Below are positions 1-10,428 of a stretch of DNA of 64,000 nt, piece after piece (the first letter of the stretch is position 1; the number at the start of each line of letters is the position of its first letter). Source of the DNA: Rothia nasisuis (GTDB lineage: Bacteria; Actinomycetota; Actinomycetes; Actinomycetales; Micrococcaceae); the NCBI RefSeq assembly GCF_928381405.1, contig NZ_CAKMSB010000010.1, positions 1 through 64,000 on the forward strand. Direction: 5' to 3'. The position numbers were made by a program, and so were the translations under genes. Under the pieces are notes generated by a model, which saw nothing but the letters and a program-made list of their open reading frames with translations, made no database searches and was not told the DNA's origin.

Positions 1-1097
1 GTGCCGGGGGTGGGGGTGCGGGTGGCTGCAAAGCCGAGGCGAGCGCAGGTGTCAAGGGCCTCTGTATCGAGGTCCCATTTCACCTCCATGTGGTCAGAGA
101 CGAAGCCGAGAGGTACCAGCACAACACCGTCCACCTGACCTTCGAGGGCTTCGAGGGCATCGTTGACGTCGGGTTCGAGCCAGGGCATGGAGGGCGGGCC
201 AGAGCGGGACTGGTAGACCAGCTCCCAGTCGACCTGGTCGAGCAGGGCGGGGTCAAGGGCCTGAACACCGGCAAGAACGGCGCGGGCAGCTTCCAGGTGC
301 TTCTCAACGTAGGCAGAGCCGCCTTCGTAGTCAACACCGCGAGGGCCGGCCTCATTAGCGGCGCTGGTGGGTACCGAGTGGGTGCAAAACATGATGCGGA
401 TTTTTCCGTTGCCCGCAGCGGTCTGCCCGGCGGTGGCCAACTGGGCGCGCACGTCTGCTAGCCCCTCAACCAGGCCGTCAACGAAGGGGGTGACGAAGCC
501 GGGGGTATCCCAGAATTGCCGCACCTTGTCGATCTGCAGTTTGCCTTCTAGGCCTAGCTTTTCGAGGGCAAGCCCATAGTCTTCGCGGTACTGGCGGCAG
601 GAGGAGTAGCCGGGGTAGGCGCTGGTGGCCAGCACCAGAATCTTGCGTTTGCCGGTCTCATAGGCTTCTTTGACTACGTCAGCCACGTAGGGGTCCCAGT
701 TACGGTTGGCCCAGGTGATATCAACGGCCGGGCCTTTCTCTGTCAGGGCCTCACGCAGGGCTACCAGCAGGGCCCGGTTCTGCTCGTTGATGGGTGAGAC
801 ACCACCGTTGGCCCGGTAGTGGGTGGCAACTTCTTCGAGGCGTTCGTCGGGGATGCCGCGGCCGGCGGTGACGTTGCGTAGGAAGGGAATGACGTCGTCC
901 TGCCCTTCGGGGCCACCGAAGGAGGAGAGAATCACCAGGTCGTAGTCCTGCGGGGTGGACGCACGGGGGCGGGTGAGCGTGCGCTCGCTGGTGTAGCTGG
1001 CGACGGTGCTCTCATCAAGTACAGCCGGGCCGTTGGAGGCGGTGTTGGCCGGGTCGGTTTGGTTGGGGATGATGTCGGCGGGGAGCTGGGCTGTCAT
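1..1097 (-). CDS. hemH: Coproporphyrin ferrochelatase, 3' end outside window
   Basis: Inserts ferrous iron into coproporphyrin III in the Gram-positive haem route. The frame is open from the ATG at 1097 to the window edge, giving about 365 residues with no stop, so the C-terminus is missing. I translated it by hand: an N-terminal extension of about 50 residues precedes the core motif LSSFGGPEG (57-65). The catalytic histidine is H240 in CTHSVP and the metal-site glutamate is E338 in DHMEVKWD. C168 (YSSCRQY) and C351 could be ligands of the [2Fe-2S] cluster known in actinobacterial ferrochelatases; that is inference. The start overlaps the hemQ stop by one base (TAATG), indicating translational coupling. 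It is the last visible gene of a hemE-hemY-hemQ-hemH operon. Confidence 0.95.
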   Translation of the reverse strand, partial: MTAQLPADIIPNQTDPANTASNGPAVLDESTVASYTSERTLTRPRASTPQDYDLVILSSFGGPEGQDDVIPFLRNVTAGRGIPDERLEEVATHYRANGGVSPINEQNRALLVALREALTEKGPAVDITWANRNWDPYVADVVKEAYETGKRKILVLATSAYPGYSSCRQYREDYGLALEKLGLEGKLQIDKVRQFWDTPGFVTPFVDGLVEGLADVRAQLATAGQTAAGNGKIRIMFCTHSVPTSAANEAGPRGVDYEGGSAYVEKHLEAARAVLAGVQALDPALLDQVDWELVYQSRSGPPSMPWLEPDVNDALEALEGQVDGVVLVPLGFVSDHMEVKWDLDTEALDTCARLGFAATRTPTPG

Positions 1098-1903
1098 TAG
1101 GCGATCACCTGTGCAACCTCGGCGGCTTCGATGCGGCGGCCGGTGTAGAAGGGGGTTTCTTCGCGTACATGCAGGCGGGCTTCAGTGTTACGGAAGTGGC
1201 GCATCATATCGACCAGGTCAACGAGCTCGGGGGCTTCGAGGGCCAGCACCCACTCGTAGTCGTTGAGGCCAAAGGTGGCGATGGTGTTGGGCAGCACCTG
1301 TGGGAAGTCTCGGCCCTTCATACCATGGTTTTTGAGCATTTCGGAGCGGCGCTCAGCGTTCATGTAGTACCAGTCCCAGGAGCGCACGAAGGGATAGACG
1401 CAGACCCAGGCCTCGGGGGCGATTCCTCGCGCAAAGGAGGGGGCGTGCTGGCGGGTAAATTCTGCATCGCGGTGCACGCCCATGGTTGACCACACAATGG
1501 TGGTGCCTGAGAAGGCTACAGTGCGGCGAATTTTGCGTACAGCAGCCTGCAGGTCTTCGGGCTTTTCAGCGTGGGTCCAGACCATGATGTCTGCGTTGTC
1601 GCGCATGGCTGAAACGTCGTAGAAGCCACGCAGGGTTACACCGTCAGCCTCAAGAGTAGAAACGAGCGATTCGAGTTCGGCTGTGGCGGCCTCCCCGGTT
1701 GCGCCGTCTGCCGGTGCGCCCGAGCGGGCGAAGACGGTGTAGAGGGCGTAGTAGAGCTGGTCATCTCCTTCAGCGGGGGCACCGGGAACCTGCCCCTGAA
1801 TCTTCTTCGTTTCGGTGCTGCGGGCAGCGGAACTGTGGGCACTGTGTATATAGCCGCCTGGCTTGCTGTGACCGTGTTCGTCAGGGTTACTGCTGTGTGA
1901 CAT
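1097..1903 (-). CDS. hemQ: Coproheme decarboxylase (HemQ/ChdC)
   Basis: Converts coproheme to haem b by two oxidative decarboxylations, the last step of the coproporphyrin-dependent pathway. The protein has 268 residues and belongs to the chlorite-dismutase-like family. The conserved segment around 169-180 carries the catalytic tyrosine (Y170 in VYPFVRSWDWY). H193 in NHGMKGR matches the proximal haem ligand, and H153 is a candidate distal residue. The first 45 residues are Ser/His-rich and look disordered, so the protein is slightly longer than usual. The ATG is supported by an upstream GAAAGGTAA ribosome binding site. It lies 23 bases after hemY and overlaps hemH by one base. Confidence 0.96.
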   Translation of the reverse strand: MSHSSNPDEHGHSKPGGYIHSAHSSAARSTETKKIQGQVPGAPAEGDDQLYYALYTVFARSGAPADGATGEAATAELESLVSTLEADGVTLRGFYDVSAMRDNADIMVWTHAEKPEDLQAAVRKIRRTVAFSGTTIVWSTMGVHRDAEFTRQHAPSFARGIAPEAWVCVYPFVRSWDWYYMNAERRSEMLKNHGMKGRDFPQVLPNTIATFGLNDYEWVLALEAPELVDLVDMMRHFRNTEARLHVREETPFYTGRRIEAAEVAQVIA

Positions 1904-1926
1904 AGTGTTACCTTTCGTGGTTGGGT

Positions 1927-3402
1927 TTACAGGGTCTGGTCGTTCCGGGCGGCAAAGGCACGGATGTGGTTTTGGGTGTCTTCGGTGACGGCTGCTAGGC
2001 CGGTTCCAGCAATCCAGGCGCCGACTGCGGTGGCTCCGGGCACATCGGCCAGTGCCGAGCGGAAGGTGGTTACCCGGTTGCGGTGCCCCGGGGTTGTGGA
2101 TGGCAGGGCGCTACGCCACCGCACAACGTCTGCCGCAACGAGCTGGCTCTTGCCCAGCGAGGTGTCAAGTAGTTGCGCGGCATCGTGCAGCCCCAGGGTG
2201 ACGAGCTGGTCATCGTGCAGGGCTAGTTCTGAAAGGGGTGAAGTGTCGTGCTCTTTGCCGCGCCCGTAAGAGAGTCGCACCACATGGCGGCCTTCGCCTA
2301 CCTTCTCAGCGATCCAGGCCCACTTGGCGGTTGCGTGGGTCAGTGCCTTGGCGCGGACGCCCGTCGCAGCTTCGCTGACCAGCAGGCCGGTTCCGCGCGG
2401 GGCTGCGTCAAGTGCGGGGGCGTGCAGGATGAGGGTGACCAGAGCAACTTCGGGTCCGGGATTAACTGGGGGTAGGGCCTGCGCAGGCAGGTGGGGGCCG
2501 AGCAGGCGGATGGAGGTCTGCGCGTCGGTGGCTACCACGAGCAGATTGCCGTGGATGATGGCTGATTTTTCGCCGTAATCGGGTTGGCGCTGAATGGCCG
2601 TCCAGCCCCCGCGAGCGGGGTTACGGTCAACGGCAATGGTGTCAAAGCCGGTGACGATGCGTACCCGGCGGCGCAAGAGGTCATCGACGAGAGCTTCGGA
2701 GAGCTGATTCATGCCGCCTTCGATGCTTGCAATCTGGGCACCTGCCGGTGAGGCCTCGCGCAGGCGGGCAGCTGCTGCGGTGAGTGACCCCAGCTCCTTC
2801 AAGCCGGTGAGTAGCCCGGGGGCGACGGAAGCGATGTCTAGCTGGTTGGGATGGGCCGAGTGCACACCCGAAACTACGGGGGCAACCAGCTGGTCGAGCA
2901 CGCGCTGCCCCAGACGCAAACGCACCAGCTCTCCCAGTGTTTGGGCGCGGGCTCCTGCGGAGCGAGGCAGGACGGCGTCCAATTTGGCTCGGCGGTAGCC
3001 TGCCCGCCCCAGGATTTGTTTGAGGGCTGGGTCATCAAGGCTACCTGGAATGCCTAGCAGGCCGGTGGACGGTGCAGGAAAGGGCCCCTCGGGCAGGTAG
3101 AGCCAGGAACCTCGCGGCTCAGGTGCCACTATGCGGTTCTCGAGACCCAGATCAGCAAGGAGGTCACGGACGGCCGTGGTGCGGGTGGCAAAGGATTCCG
3201 CGCCGGAGTCAAGCACCAGGCCCGCCAGCTGGTGGGCTCCAACGGCACCTCCCAGGTGCTCCTCGCGTTCGACCAGGGTGACCTTATACCCGGCGGTAGC
3301 CAGTTCACGGGCTGCCAGCAGGCCTGAGATGCCACCGCCAATGACCAGGGCGGTCGAGGGTACCGGGTGTGGGGGGTGAGTGCGCGAAGTCTGCTCTGAC
3401 AT
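1927..3402 (-). CDS. hemY: Coproporphyrinogen III oxidase (HemY/CgoX)
   Basis: FAD-dependent oxidase that takes coproporphyrinogen III to coproporphyrin III; the family is often annotated as protoporphyrinogen oxidase. Its 491 residues fit the family. A dinucleotide-binding GGGISG motif lies at residues 22-27, followed by the expected acidic strand end (VTLVERE) and LDSGAESFATR, with a C-terminal FAD-contacting segment near IAGTGLAAVTED. Because the operon also holds hemQ and a coproporphyrin-type hemH, the coproporphyrinogen substrate is more likely than protoporphyrinogen. It starts 11 bases after the hemE stop, so the two genes are probably cotranscribed. Confidence 0.95.
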   Translation of the reverse strand: MSEQTSRTHPPHPVPSTALVIGGGISGLLAARELATAGYKVTLVEREEHLGGAVGAHQLAGLVLDSGAESFATRTTAVRDLLADLGLENRIVAPEPRGSWLYLPEGPFPAPSTGLLGIPGSLDDPALKQILGRAGYRRAKLDAVLPRSAGARAQTLGELVRLRLGQRVLDQLVAPVVSGVHSAHPNQLDIASVAPGLLTGLKELGSLTAAAARLREASPAGAQIASIEGGMNQLSEALVDDLLRRRVRIVTGFDTIAVDRNPARGGWTAIQRQPDYGEKSAIIHGNLLVVATDAQTSIRLLGPHLPAQALPPVNPGPEVALVTLILHAPALDAAPRGTGLLVSEAATGVRAKALTHATAKWAWIAEKVGEGRHVVRLSYGRGKEHDTSPLSELALHDDQLVTLGLHDAAQLLDTSLGKSQLVAADVVRWRSALPSTTPGHRNRVTTFRSALADVPGATAVGAWIAGTGLAAVTEDTQNHIRAFAARNDQTL

Positions 3403-3413
3403 GCGAATTTTGC

Positions 3414-4550
3414 CTAGCCTTTATGGGTTTGGGTGTGGATATAGTCAACGAGCTTGGTCAGGACGGTGGGGTCGGTGGTAGGGGGCACACCGTGGCCCAG
3501 GTTGACCACGTGAGCGGGGGCGGAGCGTCCGCTCTCTAGAACAGCGTCGGTGTGGGCGGCAAGAGCTTCCCAGCCTGCAGCTAGCAGGGCGGGGTCAATA
3601 TTACCCTGCACCACTACTCCCCCACCCAGTCGGCGCTGGGCTTCTGATAGGGGTAGGCGGTAGTCAACACCGATGACGTCCGCCCCAGCCTCGTGCATGG
3701 CAGAAAGCAGCTCAGCGGTGCCGGTACCAAAGTGGATACGGGGCACACCGTAGTGTTCAACAGCGGCCAGGGTCGCGGCCGAATGGGGCATCACAAAGCG
3801 GCGATAGTCGGCTTCTCCCAGGGAGCCAGCCCAGGAGTCAAAGAGCTGAATAGCTGAAGCGCCAGCCTCTATCTGCGCAGCCAGGAACTGGGCAGATGTG
3901 CGGGCAGCCCAGGCCCCCAGAGCCTGCCAGGCTTCGGGGTCTGCATGCATCATGGTTCGCGGGCGTAGGTGGTCACGGGAGGGGCCACCTTCGACCATAT
4001 AGGCAGCCACGGTGAAGGGGGCACCGGCAAAGCCGATGAGCGGGGTAGAGCCCAGCTTCTCGACGGTGATGGAAACGGCCTCACGGATGGGGTCAAGGGC
4101 AGAGTCTTCGAGCTCGGGCAGGTTTTTGATATCGGCCAGGGTTCGCACAGGTCTATCGAGTACAGGGCCACGGCCGGGCACAATATCTACCCCCACCCCA
4201 GCCAACTTCATGGGAATCACAATGTCAGAGAAGAAAATGCCGGCGTCAACGTGATGGCGGCGCACCGGCTGTACAGTAATCTCAGCGGCGAGTTCAGGGG
4301 CGAGACAGGAGTCCAACATAGAAATACCCTCACGCACCTGCCGGTACTCAGGCAGTGAACGCCCTGCCTGGCGCATAAACCAGACCGGAGTGTGTTGGGT
4401 CCGACGGCCCGTGAGGGCTCGCACCATAGAGGACTCCCCAGTGCCCGCCGTTTTAAGGGGGTGGTTAGTAGGTAGGTAGGTCAGTTGCTCGGCGGTGAGC
4501 AGGGGGCGCTGACGTAAGGAGGTATGCTGGGTGAGACTCATATAATCCAT
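3414..4550 (-). CDS. hemE: Uroporphyrinogen decarboxylase
   Basis: Decarboxylates uroporphyrinogen III to coproporphyrinogen III. Family motifs include the N-terminal PVWFMRQAGRSLPEYR, the FSDIVIPMKLAG segment with the substrate-binding aspartate, and NLGHGVPPTTDP near the C-terminus. I chose the ATG at 4550 (378 residues). A longer frame to 4610 would run into the hemA promoter, while a TAAAGT box seven bases before 4550 suggests a leaderless transcript. The ATG at 4541 is a possible alternative. It is the first gene of the haem operon and divergent from hemA, with the two starts only 79 bases apart. Confidence 0.94.
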   Translation of the reverse strand: MDYMSLTQHTSLRQRPLLTAEQLTYLPTNHPLKTAGTGESSMVRALTGRRTQHTPVWFMRQAGRSLPEYRQVREGISMLDSCLAPELAAEITVQPVRRHHVDAGIFFSDIVIPMKLAGVGVDIVPGRGPVLDRPVRTLADIKNLPELEDSALDPIREAVSITVEKLGSTPLIGFAGAPFTVAAYMVEGGPSRDHLRPRTMMHADPEAWQALGAWAARTSAQFLAAQIEAGASAIQLFDSWAGSLGEADYRRFVMPHSAATLAAVEHYGVPRIHFGTGTAELLSAMHEAGADVIGVDYRLPLSEAQRRLGGGVVVQGNIDPALLAAGWEALAAHTDAVLESGRSAPAHVVNLGHGVPPTTDPTVLTKLVDYIHTQTHKG

Positions 4551-4557
4551 TGTGCCA

Positions 4558-4563
4558 ACTTTA
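4558..4563 (-). promoter_or_regulatory. Probable -10 box of the hemE operon
   Basis: TAAAGT on the minus strand ends seven bases before the hemE ATG, the spacing expected for a leaderless actinobacterial transcript. No ribosome binding site lies between. No clear -35 is visible. Confidence 0.45.
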
Positions 4564-4614
4564 AAGACAGTTTTTAGAGACACTCTGTCATCGAGGTGTC
4601 TGCTACCCAATGTT

Positions 4615-4620
4615 TATAAT
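4615..4620 (+). promoter_or_regulatory. Probable -10 box of hemA
   Basis: A consensus TATAAT ends nine bases before the GTG at 4630. Transcription would start at or just before that codon, so hemA mRNA is probably leaderless or nearly so. This supports the 4630 start over the upstream ATG at 4552. Confidence 0.6.
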
Positions 4621-4629
4621 GGGGGTGTT

Positions 4630-5925
4630 GTGACTATTTTTACCCTTGTAGCATCGCATCAATCAGTCGACCTCACCACCGTGGCCTACCTCAGCGAAGG
4701 CGTTGAGAAAATACACCGGGATCTTGCACCCACTGGCATCCGTGGCGAGGTCATTCTGTCTACCTGCAACCGGCTTGAACTCTACGTTGAGATTCCAAGC
4801 AAGCCCGGTGCTACCGACCAAAATATCGCCAACGACGTCGCCGCAGCCTCCGAAAGAATTTTTGATACCATTGCCAGGCGCTCTGGCCTGAGCTACGACA
4901 TCGTGGAAAACAGCTTCGATGTACTCATTAACACTGATGCCGCCCACCACCTGTTCACCGTGGCTTCTGGGCTGGAGTCGGCGGTAGTCGGTGAACGCGA
5001 GATTACCGGCCAGGTGCGCCGTGCCCTGGCTCTGTCACAGGAGGCGGGGCGTGCCACAGGCAATCTGGTGCGACTTTTTGAACACGGGGCACGGACCGCC
5101 CGAAAGGTGGGCCAGCAGACCATGCTGGGCTCGCGTGGTCGCTCAATCGTGTCAGTTGCGCTTGACATGGCTGACGATATAGCTGAAAAGACCTGGGACA
5201 CCCGCCGTGTGCTTGTGTTTGGTACAGGCGCCTACGCCGGGGCAACCGTTGCGGCCCTCCACTCACGCGGCACGACCGATATATGGATTTATTCACGTTC
5301 AGACCGTGCAGCCATTTTTGCTGACAAGCGCGGGGTGAGCGCCGTGCCCCACGGCAATCTCTACGAGCACATGGCTGCCGCTGACATTATCATCGGCTGT
5401 TCGGGGGGTGCTTCACCCATGCTTCCCATCGAAATACCCTCAGGCAAGCGGGTTATTCTTGACCTAGCGCTCTCGCGTGACTTTGCCCCCGAGGTCGCTG
5501 ACCTGCCCCAGGTCGAGCTCGTCACCCTAGAGTCAGTGCGCCTAGCGGCCCCCGAGGAAACCATCGAGTCCGTACGCACTGCCCACACAATTGTGGGCAA
5601 AGCGGCAGCCGAATTTTCCATCAAAGAAAAGGCTCGTAGCGTTGATGCTGCTATTGTTGCACTCAGACAACACACGATGAGTGTGCTCGATGCTGAACTA
5701 GCTAAAGTACACAACCAGTACGGGTGTACCGCAGCCACAGAGCAGCTTGAGCTGGCCATGCGTCGCATGGTCAAGTCGCTCCTGCACACCCCCACCGTAC
5801 GTGCACGCGAGCTTGCACGTGAGGGGCGAGTCGATGATTACGTCACTGCGCTCGAAGCTCTCTACGGAATTGAAGTGCAAGAGAATACAGTGGCTGAGGC
5901 TCAGCCCCAACCCGATGCCTCCTAA
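4630..5925 (+). CDS. hemA: Glutamyl-tRNA reductase
   Basis: Reduces glutamyl-tRNA(Glu) to glutamate-1-semialdehyde with NADPH, the first committed step of C5 tetrapyrrole synthesis. With the GTG start the protein has 431 residues. The nucleophilic cysteine is C46 in LSTCNRLE, the expected position. The middle domain has the NADPH-binding segment VLVFGTGAYAG and the C-terminus carries the dimerisation helices. An in-frame ATG at 4552 would add 26 residues, but the TATAAT at 4615 would then lie inside the gene. The 3' end is followed after 61 bases by a TetR-type regulator. Confidence 0.95.
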   Translation: MTIFTLVASHQSVDLTTVAYLSEGVEKIHRDLAPTGIRGEVILSTCNRLELYVEIPSKPGATDQNIANDVAAASERIFDTIARRSGLSYDIVENSFDVLINTDAAHHLFTVASGLESAVVGEREITGQVRRALALSQEAGRATGNLVRLFEHGARTARKVGQQTMLGSRGRSIVSVALDMADDIAEKTWDTRRVLVFGTGAYAGATVAALHSRGTTDIWIYSRSDRAAIFADKRGVSAVPHGNLYEHMAAADIIIGCSGGASPMLPIEIPSGKRVILDLALSRDFAPEVADLPQVELVTLESVRLAAPEETIESVRTAHTIVGKAAAEFSIKEKARSVDAAIVALRQHTMSVLDAELAKVHNQYGCTAATEQLELAMRRMVKSLLHTPTVRARELAREGRVDDYVTALEALYGIEVQENTVAEAQPQPDAS

Positions 5926-5986
5926 TGCAGGCGGCGCCCACCGCACCACGTCCGCACACCACTCTGATAGGTTCGGTAGCAAATCT

Positions 5987-6634
5987 ATGTCCACCAAAGT
6001 TTTCTCAGCGTCCCAAGAGCACGACGACGCTACCGGCGCTCTCCGCCTGCCCAAAGACCTCAGACGCCAACAGCTCATCGGCAACGCTGTGCTTGTCTTT
6101 GCCTCTCAGGGCTACCACGCCACTACCATGGATCACATTGCAACTGCATCCAGCGTTACCAAACCGGTTCTCTACCAGCACTTCACCGGCAAGCGCGAGC
6201 TGTACCTCGCCGTGCTTGATGAGCAGATTGATAACCTGCTCACCCAGCTGGTGATTCCGCTACACTCCACCACCATCAACCGAGATCGTGTTCAGAGAGT
6301 GATTGCGGCCTTCTTCAATTTTGCCCGCACCAACGTAGCTGGCTACCGGATTATTTTTGAGTCAGATATTCAAAATGACTACGCGGTTCAAGACCGCACC
6401 GAAAATATGCACATCACCATCGCCGAGCACATCGCCAAGGTGCTATCACCCAACGCGGGTATGCCCTTCGATGAGGCGCTTATGACAGCCCGCATGCTCA
6501 CCGGTATGGCCCAGTCTGCAGCCCACATGGTCATCGGAACCGAAGCGGAACCCGAAAAAATCCACATGGCTGAACGCGCCCTCTTCCGCCTCGCCTGGGG
6601 CGGTATCTCAATCATCGATGAGGATTGGGAGTAA
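5987..6634 (+). CDS. TetR family transcriptional regulator
   Basis: A 215-residue DNA-binding regulator. The TetR helix-turn-helix covers about residues 44-67 (HATTMDHIATASSV followed by LYQHFTGKRELY), and the rest is a helical ligand-binding domain. I chose the ATG at 5987 because longer in-frame starts lie inside hemA and would give an unlikely N-terminus. The target is unknown. This regulator, a DUF3107 protein and a DEAD-box helicase often occur together in actinobacteria, but nothing here shows that it controls them. Confidence 0.9.
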   Translation: MSTKVFSASQEHDDATGALRLPKDLRRQQLIGNAVLVFASQGYHATTMDHIATASSVTKPVLYQHFTGKRELYLAVLDEQIDNLLTQLVIPLHSTTINRDRVQRVIAAFFNFARTNVAGYRIIFESDIQNDYAVQDRTENMHITIAEHIAKVLSPNAGMPFDEALMTARMLTGMAQSAAHMVIGTEAEPEKIHMAERALFRLAWGGISIIDEDWE

Positions 6635-6757
6635 CCATTCCACCCGCGTACCCTGTCAGCTCAGACCGAAACCCGGCACGCGAACCATTTTTACTGGCGT
6701 AAACTGGTTCCAGCAAAGCCCCGTTCCAGTGGGGCCTGATTGAAAGAGAAAAGACCC

Positions 6758-6982
6758 ATGGAAGTTAAGATTGGCGTGCTCAACGTACCCAGCCAGGTCG
6801 TCCTTGAAACTAACGACACCGCAGCAGAAGTGCAATCCAAGGTAGCAGCAGCCCTCGAAAAGGGCGGAATCCTCGAACTGACCGATTCTAAGGGTGCCAC
6901 CACCCTAGTTCCTGCCGCCAACATCGGCTACGTAGAACTAGGGGCTGAGACCAAGCACCGCATCGGGTTCGGCATAGCCTAA
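6758..6982 (+). CDS. DUF3107 family protein
   Basis: A 74-residue protein starting MEVKIGVLNVPSQV and ending in a conserved ETKHRIGFG-type tail, which matches the actinobacterial DUF3107 family of unknown function. The ATG at 6758 is preceded by GAAAGAGAAAAGA; an earlier in-frame start at 6740 would overlap this ribosome binding site. A TAAACT at 6700-6705 could be the -10 box, leaving a short leader. A hairpin terminator follows at 7016. Confidence 0.85.
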   Translation: MEVKIGVLNVPSQVVLETNDTAAEVQSKVAAALEKGGILELTDSKGATTLVPAANIGYVELGAETKHRIGFGIA

Positions 6983-7319
6983 ACCCAGCCCGGCCGCCGC
7001 TCAATCAGTGGTCGGTGCCGGAGCTATCTGCCAGCTTGCTCGCAGGCTATGGTACAGATAGCCCCGGCATCTTATGTTTTAAGCCCCTCCCCCTGTAGAA
7101 TGAAACAGTTATAGGTTGCCCGGTCGTCCCTAGATTTTATCTTCACCTGCCCCTAGCCCTCCCGCCCCGCCTCTCTACGGAGCTCCCCTTCGTGAGCCAC
7201 TCGTAGGTTAGGTACAACGGCGCGGTTGATGACGCTAACTCCCCGCATGAAAAACCGCGATCGGCTCCCCTCGCCTGTGCCCGCTTGCCCGGGCCGCACC
7301 CCCTAAGGAAGACCGTTTC
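6983..7319 (+). other. Long intergenic region before the DEAD-box helicase
   Basis: A 337-base gap with no gene. The first 100 bases hold a terminator hairpin. The rest is the upstream region of the helicase: TAGAAT at about 7096 is a possible -10 box, which would give a leader of roughly 200 bases. No known riboswitch or structured motif was recognised in that leader. Confidence 0.5.
7016..7080 (+). terminator. Terminator hairpin after the DUF3107 gene
   Basis: Arms at 7016-7030 and 7055-7069 pair over 15 bases with one mismatch, followed by CTTATGTTTT. The 24-base loop contains a further small pairing. Confidence 0.65.
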
Positions 7320-8816
7320 GTGACTACTCTCGACACCACCAAAACCTTTGCTGACTACGGCGTACGCCAAGACATCACAGATGCTCTGGCTGCCCAAGGG
7401 ATTACCAGCCCCTTCCCCATTCAGGCCCTTACCCTGCCCGTGGCGCTTTCAGGCCAAGATATCATCGGCCAGGCAAAGACCGGCACCGGTAAAACGTTGG
7501 GCTTCGGCCTGCCTGCCCTACAGTCCGTTCTTGGCCCCCAGCAGGAGGGCTTTGACGCCCTGCCCTCGCCCGGGGCACCTCAGGCGCTCATCATCGTCCC
7601 CACCCGCGAACTCGCCATCCAGGTAGGTGACGATCTTTCGGTTGCCGCCGCGCAGACCGGTGTGCGCGTGGCGACCCTCTACGGCGGCCGCCCCTACGAC
7701 TCCCAGGTCAAGGAGCTCGATCGCGGTGCCGAACTGGTTGTTGGTACCCCCGGCCGCCTGATTGACCTGCACCGGCAGAAATATCTGAACCTGAACCACA
7801 TCAAGATTGTGGTGCTCGATGAGGCCGACGAAATGCTCGATTTGGGTTTCTTACCCGATGTGGAACGTATACTCGCGGCCGTACCGCAGAAGCGCCAGAC
7901 CATGCTCTTCTCCGCAACCATGCCCGGGCCCGTGCTCTCTATGGCCCGCCGCTACATGAGCCGCCCCATGCACATCCGGGCAGAATCAGGCGAAGAAGAG
8001 ACCGCGACCAAGGCTTCTATCCGCCAGGTAATCTACCGTGCCCACCCGCTCGATAAGGACGAGCTGGTCGGGCGTATTCTGCGTGCCGAGGGGCGTGGCC
8101 GAACCGTCATTTTCACCAAGACCAAGCGGTCCGCCGCTAAACTGACCGACGAGCTCCTTGACCGAGGTTTTGCTGCCGGTGCCATTCACGGCGATCTGAA
8201 CCAGGGCGCCCGTGAACAGGCCCTGCGGGCCTTCCGCAAGGGCAAGATTGATATTTTGGTAGCTACCGATGTGGCTGCCCGCGGTATCGATGTTGAGGAT
8301 GTAACCCACGTCATCAACTACCAGTGCCCCGAGGACGAAAAAACCTACCTGCACCGGGTGGGCCGCACCGGCCGCGCCGGTAAGGAGGGCACCGCCGTCA
8401 CCCTGGTGGACTGGGAAGACGTACCCCGTTGGAAGCTCATCAATAAGGCCCTGGAACTGGGCGTGGACGAGCCGGTTGAGACCTATTCTTCCTCCCCACA
8501 CCTGTTTGCTGACCTGGGGATTGCTCAGGGCACCAAGGGCAGACTGCCCAGGGAAGAGCGCACCGCAGCAGGCCTGGGAGCCGAGCAGGCCGAAGACTAC
8601 GGGAGTGGGAGTGCTCCCAGGCGTGGGCGCACTGAGCGCGGTGGCCGTTCCCGTAATCGTGACGCGCGCCGCGGACGTTCGGGGGCAGCTACCTCGCGTC
8701 GTTCAAGTGAGCGCGCTGGCGAGGGCCGTAGCGAGCGTCCTGCAGCTGAGGGTAAGAACGAGGGCGCACCGCGCCGTCGCCGCCGAACCCGCCGGGTAGA
8801 GGGCAGCGACAGCTAA
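7320..8816 (+). CDS. DEAD-box RNA helicase
   Basis: ATP-dependent RNA helicase of 498 residues. The core has the Q motif region (about 10-40), Walker A AKTGTGKT (52-59), DEAD within VLDEADEMLDLGF (about 165), SAT, and motif VI HRVGRTGRAG. The last 75 residues are rich in Arg, Gly and Ser, a tail that usually adds nonspecific RNA binding. It starts with GTG, chosen because AAGGA lies about nine bases upstream. A long upstream region without genes suggests a regulated leader. Candidate roles are ribosome assembly, mRNA decay or cold adaptation; the sequence does not decide between them. Confidence 0.95.
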   Translation: MTTLDTTKTFADYGVRQDITDALAAQGITSPFPIQALTLPVALSGQDIIGQAKTGTGKTLGFGLPALQSVLGPQQEGFDALPSPGAPQALIIVPTRELAIQVGDDLSVAAAQTGVRVATLYGGRPYDSQVKELDRGAELVVGTPGRLIDLHRQKYLNLNHIKIVVLDEADEMLDLGFLPDVERILAAVPQKRQTMLFSATMPGPVLSMARRYMSRPMHIRAESGEEETATKASIRQVIYRAHPLDKDELVGRILRAEGRGRTVIFTKTKRSAAKLTDELLDRGFAAGAIHGDLNQGAREQALRAFRKGKIDILVATDVAARGIDVEDVTHVINYQCPEDEKTYLHRVGRTGRAGKEGTAVTLVDWEDVPRWKLINKALELGVDEPVETYSSSPHLFADLGIAQGTKGRLPREERTAAGLGAEQAEDYGSGSAPRRGRTERGGRSRNRDARRGRSGAATSRRSSERAGEGRSERPAAEGKNEGAPRRRRRTRRVEGSDS

Positions 8817-8825
8817 CCCCTAGGT

Positions 8826-8880
8826 ACCATTTAAATTAGAAATGACCAGCAACTAGCTGGTCATTTCTAATTTAAATGGT
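8826..8880. terminator. Perfect 25-bp AT-rich hairpin between convergent genes
   Basis: Arms 8826-8850 and 8856-8880 are perfectly complementary with a five-base loop (AACTA). It lies between the helicase stop and the convergent guaB1 stop and is followed by CTTTTC on the plus strand, so it probably terminates transcription from both sides. The perfect length and AT-richness are unlike the other GC-rich terminators here. Confidence 0.8.
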
Positions 8881-8906
8881 CTTTTCTGATTTAGGTGGTA
8901 CCTACC

Positions 8907-10385
<1,479 letters not shown>

Positions 10386-10428
10386 CTAGGGGCTGAGGGT
10401 TTGCTCCTTCTGCAGGGGCCTCGATTTA

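Noticed and set aside
4552-4629. N-terminal extension of hemA from an upstream ATG
   Set aside because: The consensus TATAAT at 4615 and the family start at VTIFTLVASHQ place the start at 4630.
7081-7319. A riboswitch in the DEAD-box helicase leader
   Set aside because: No known riboswitch core or strong conserved-looking stem was recognised.
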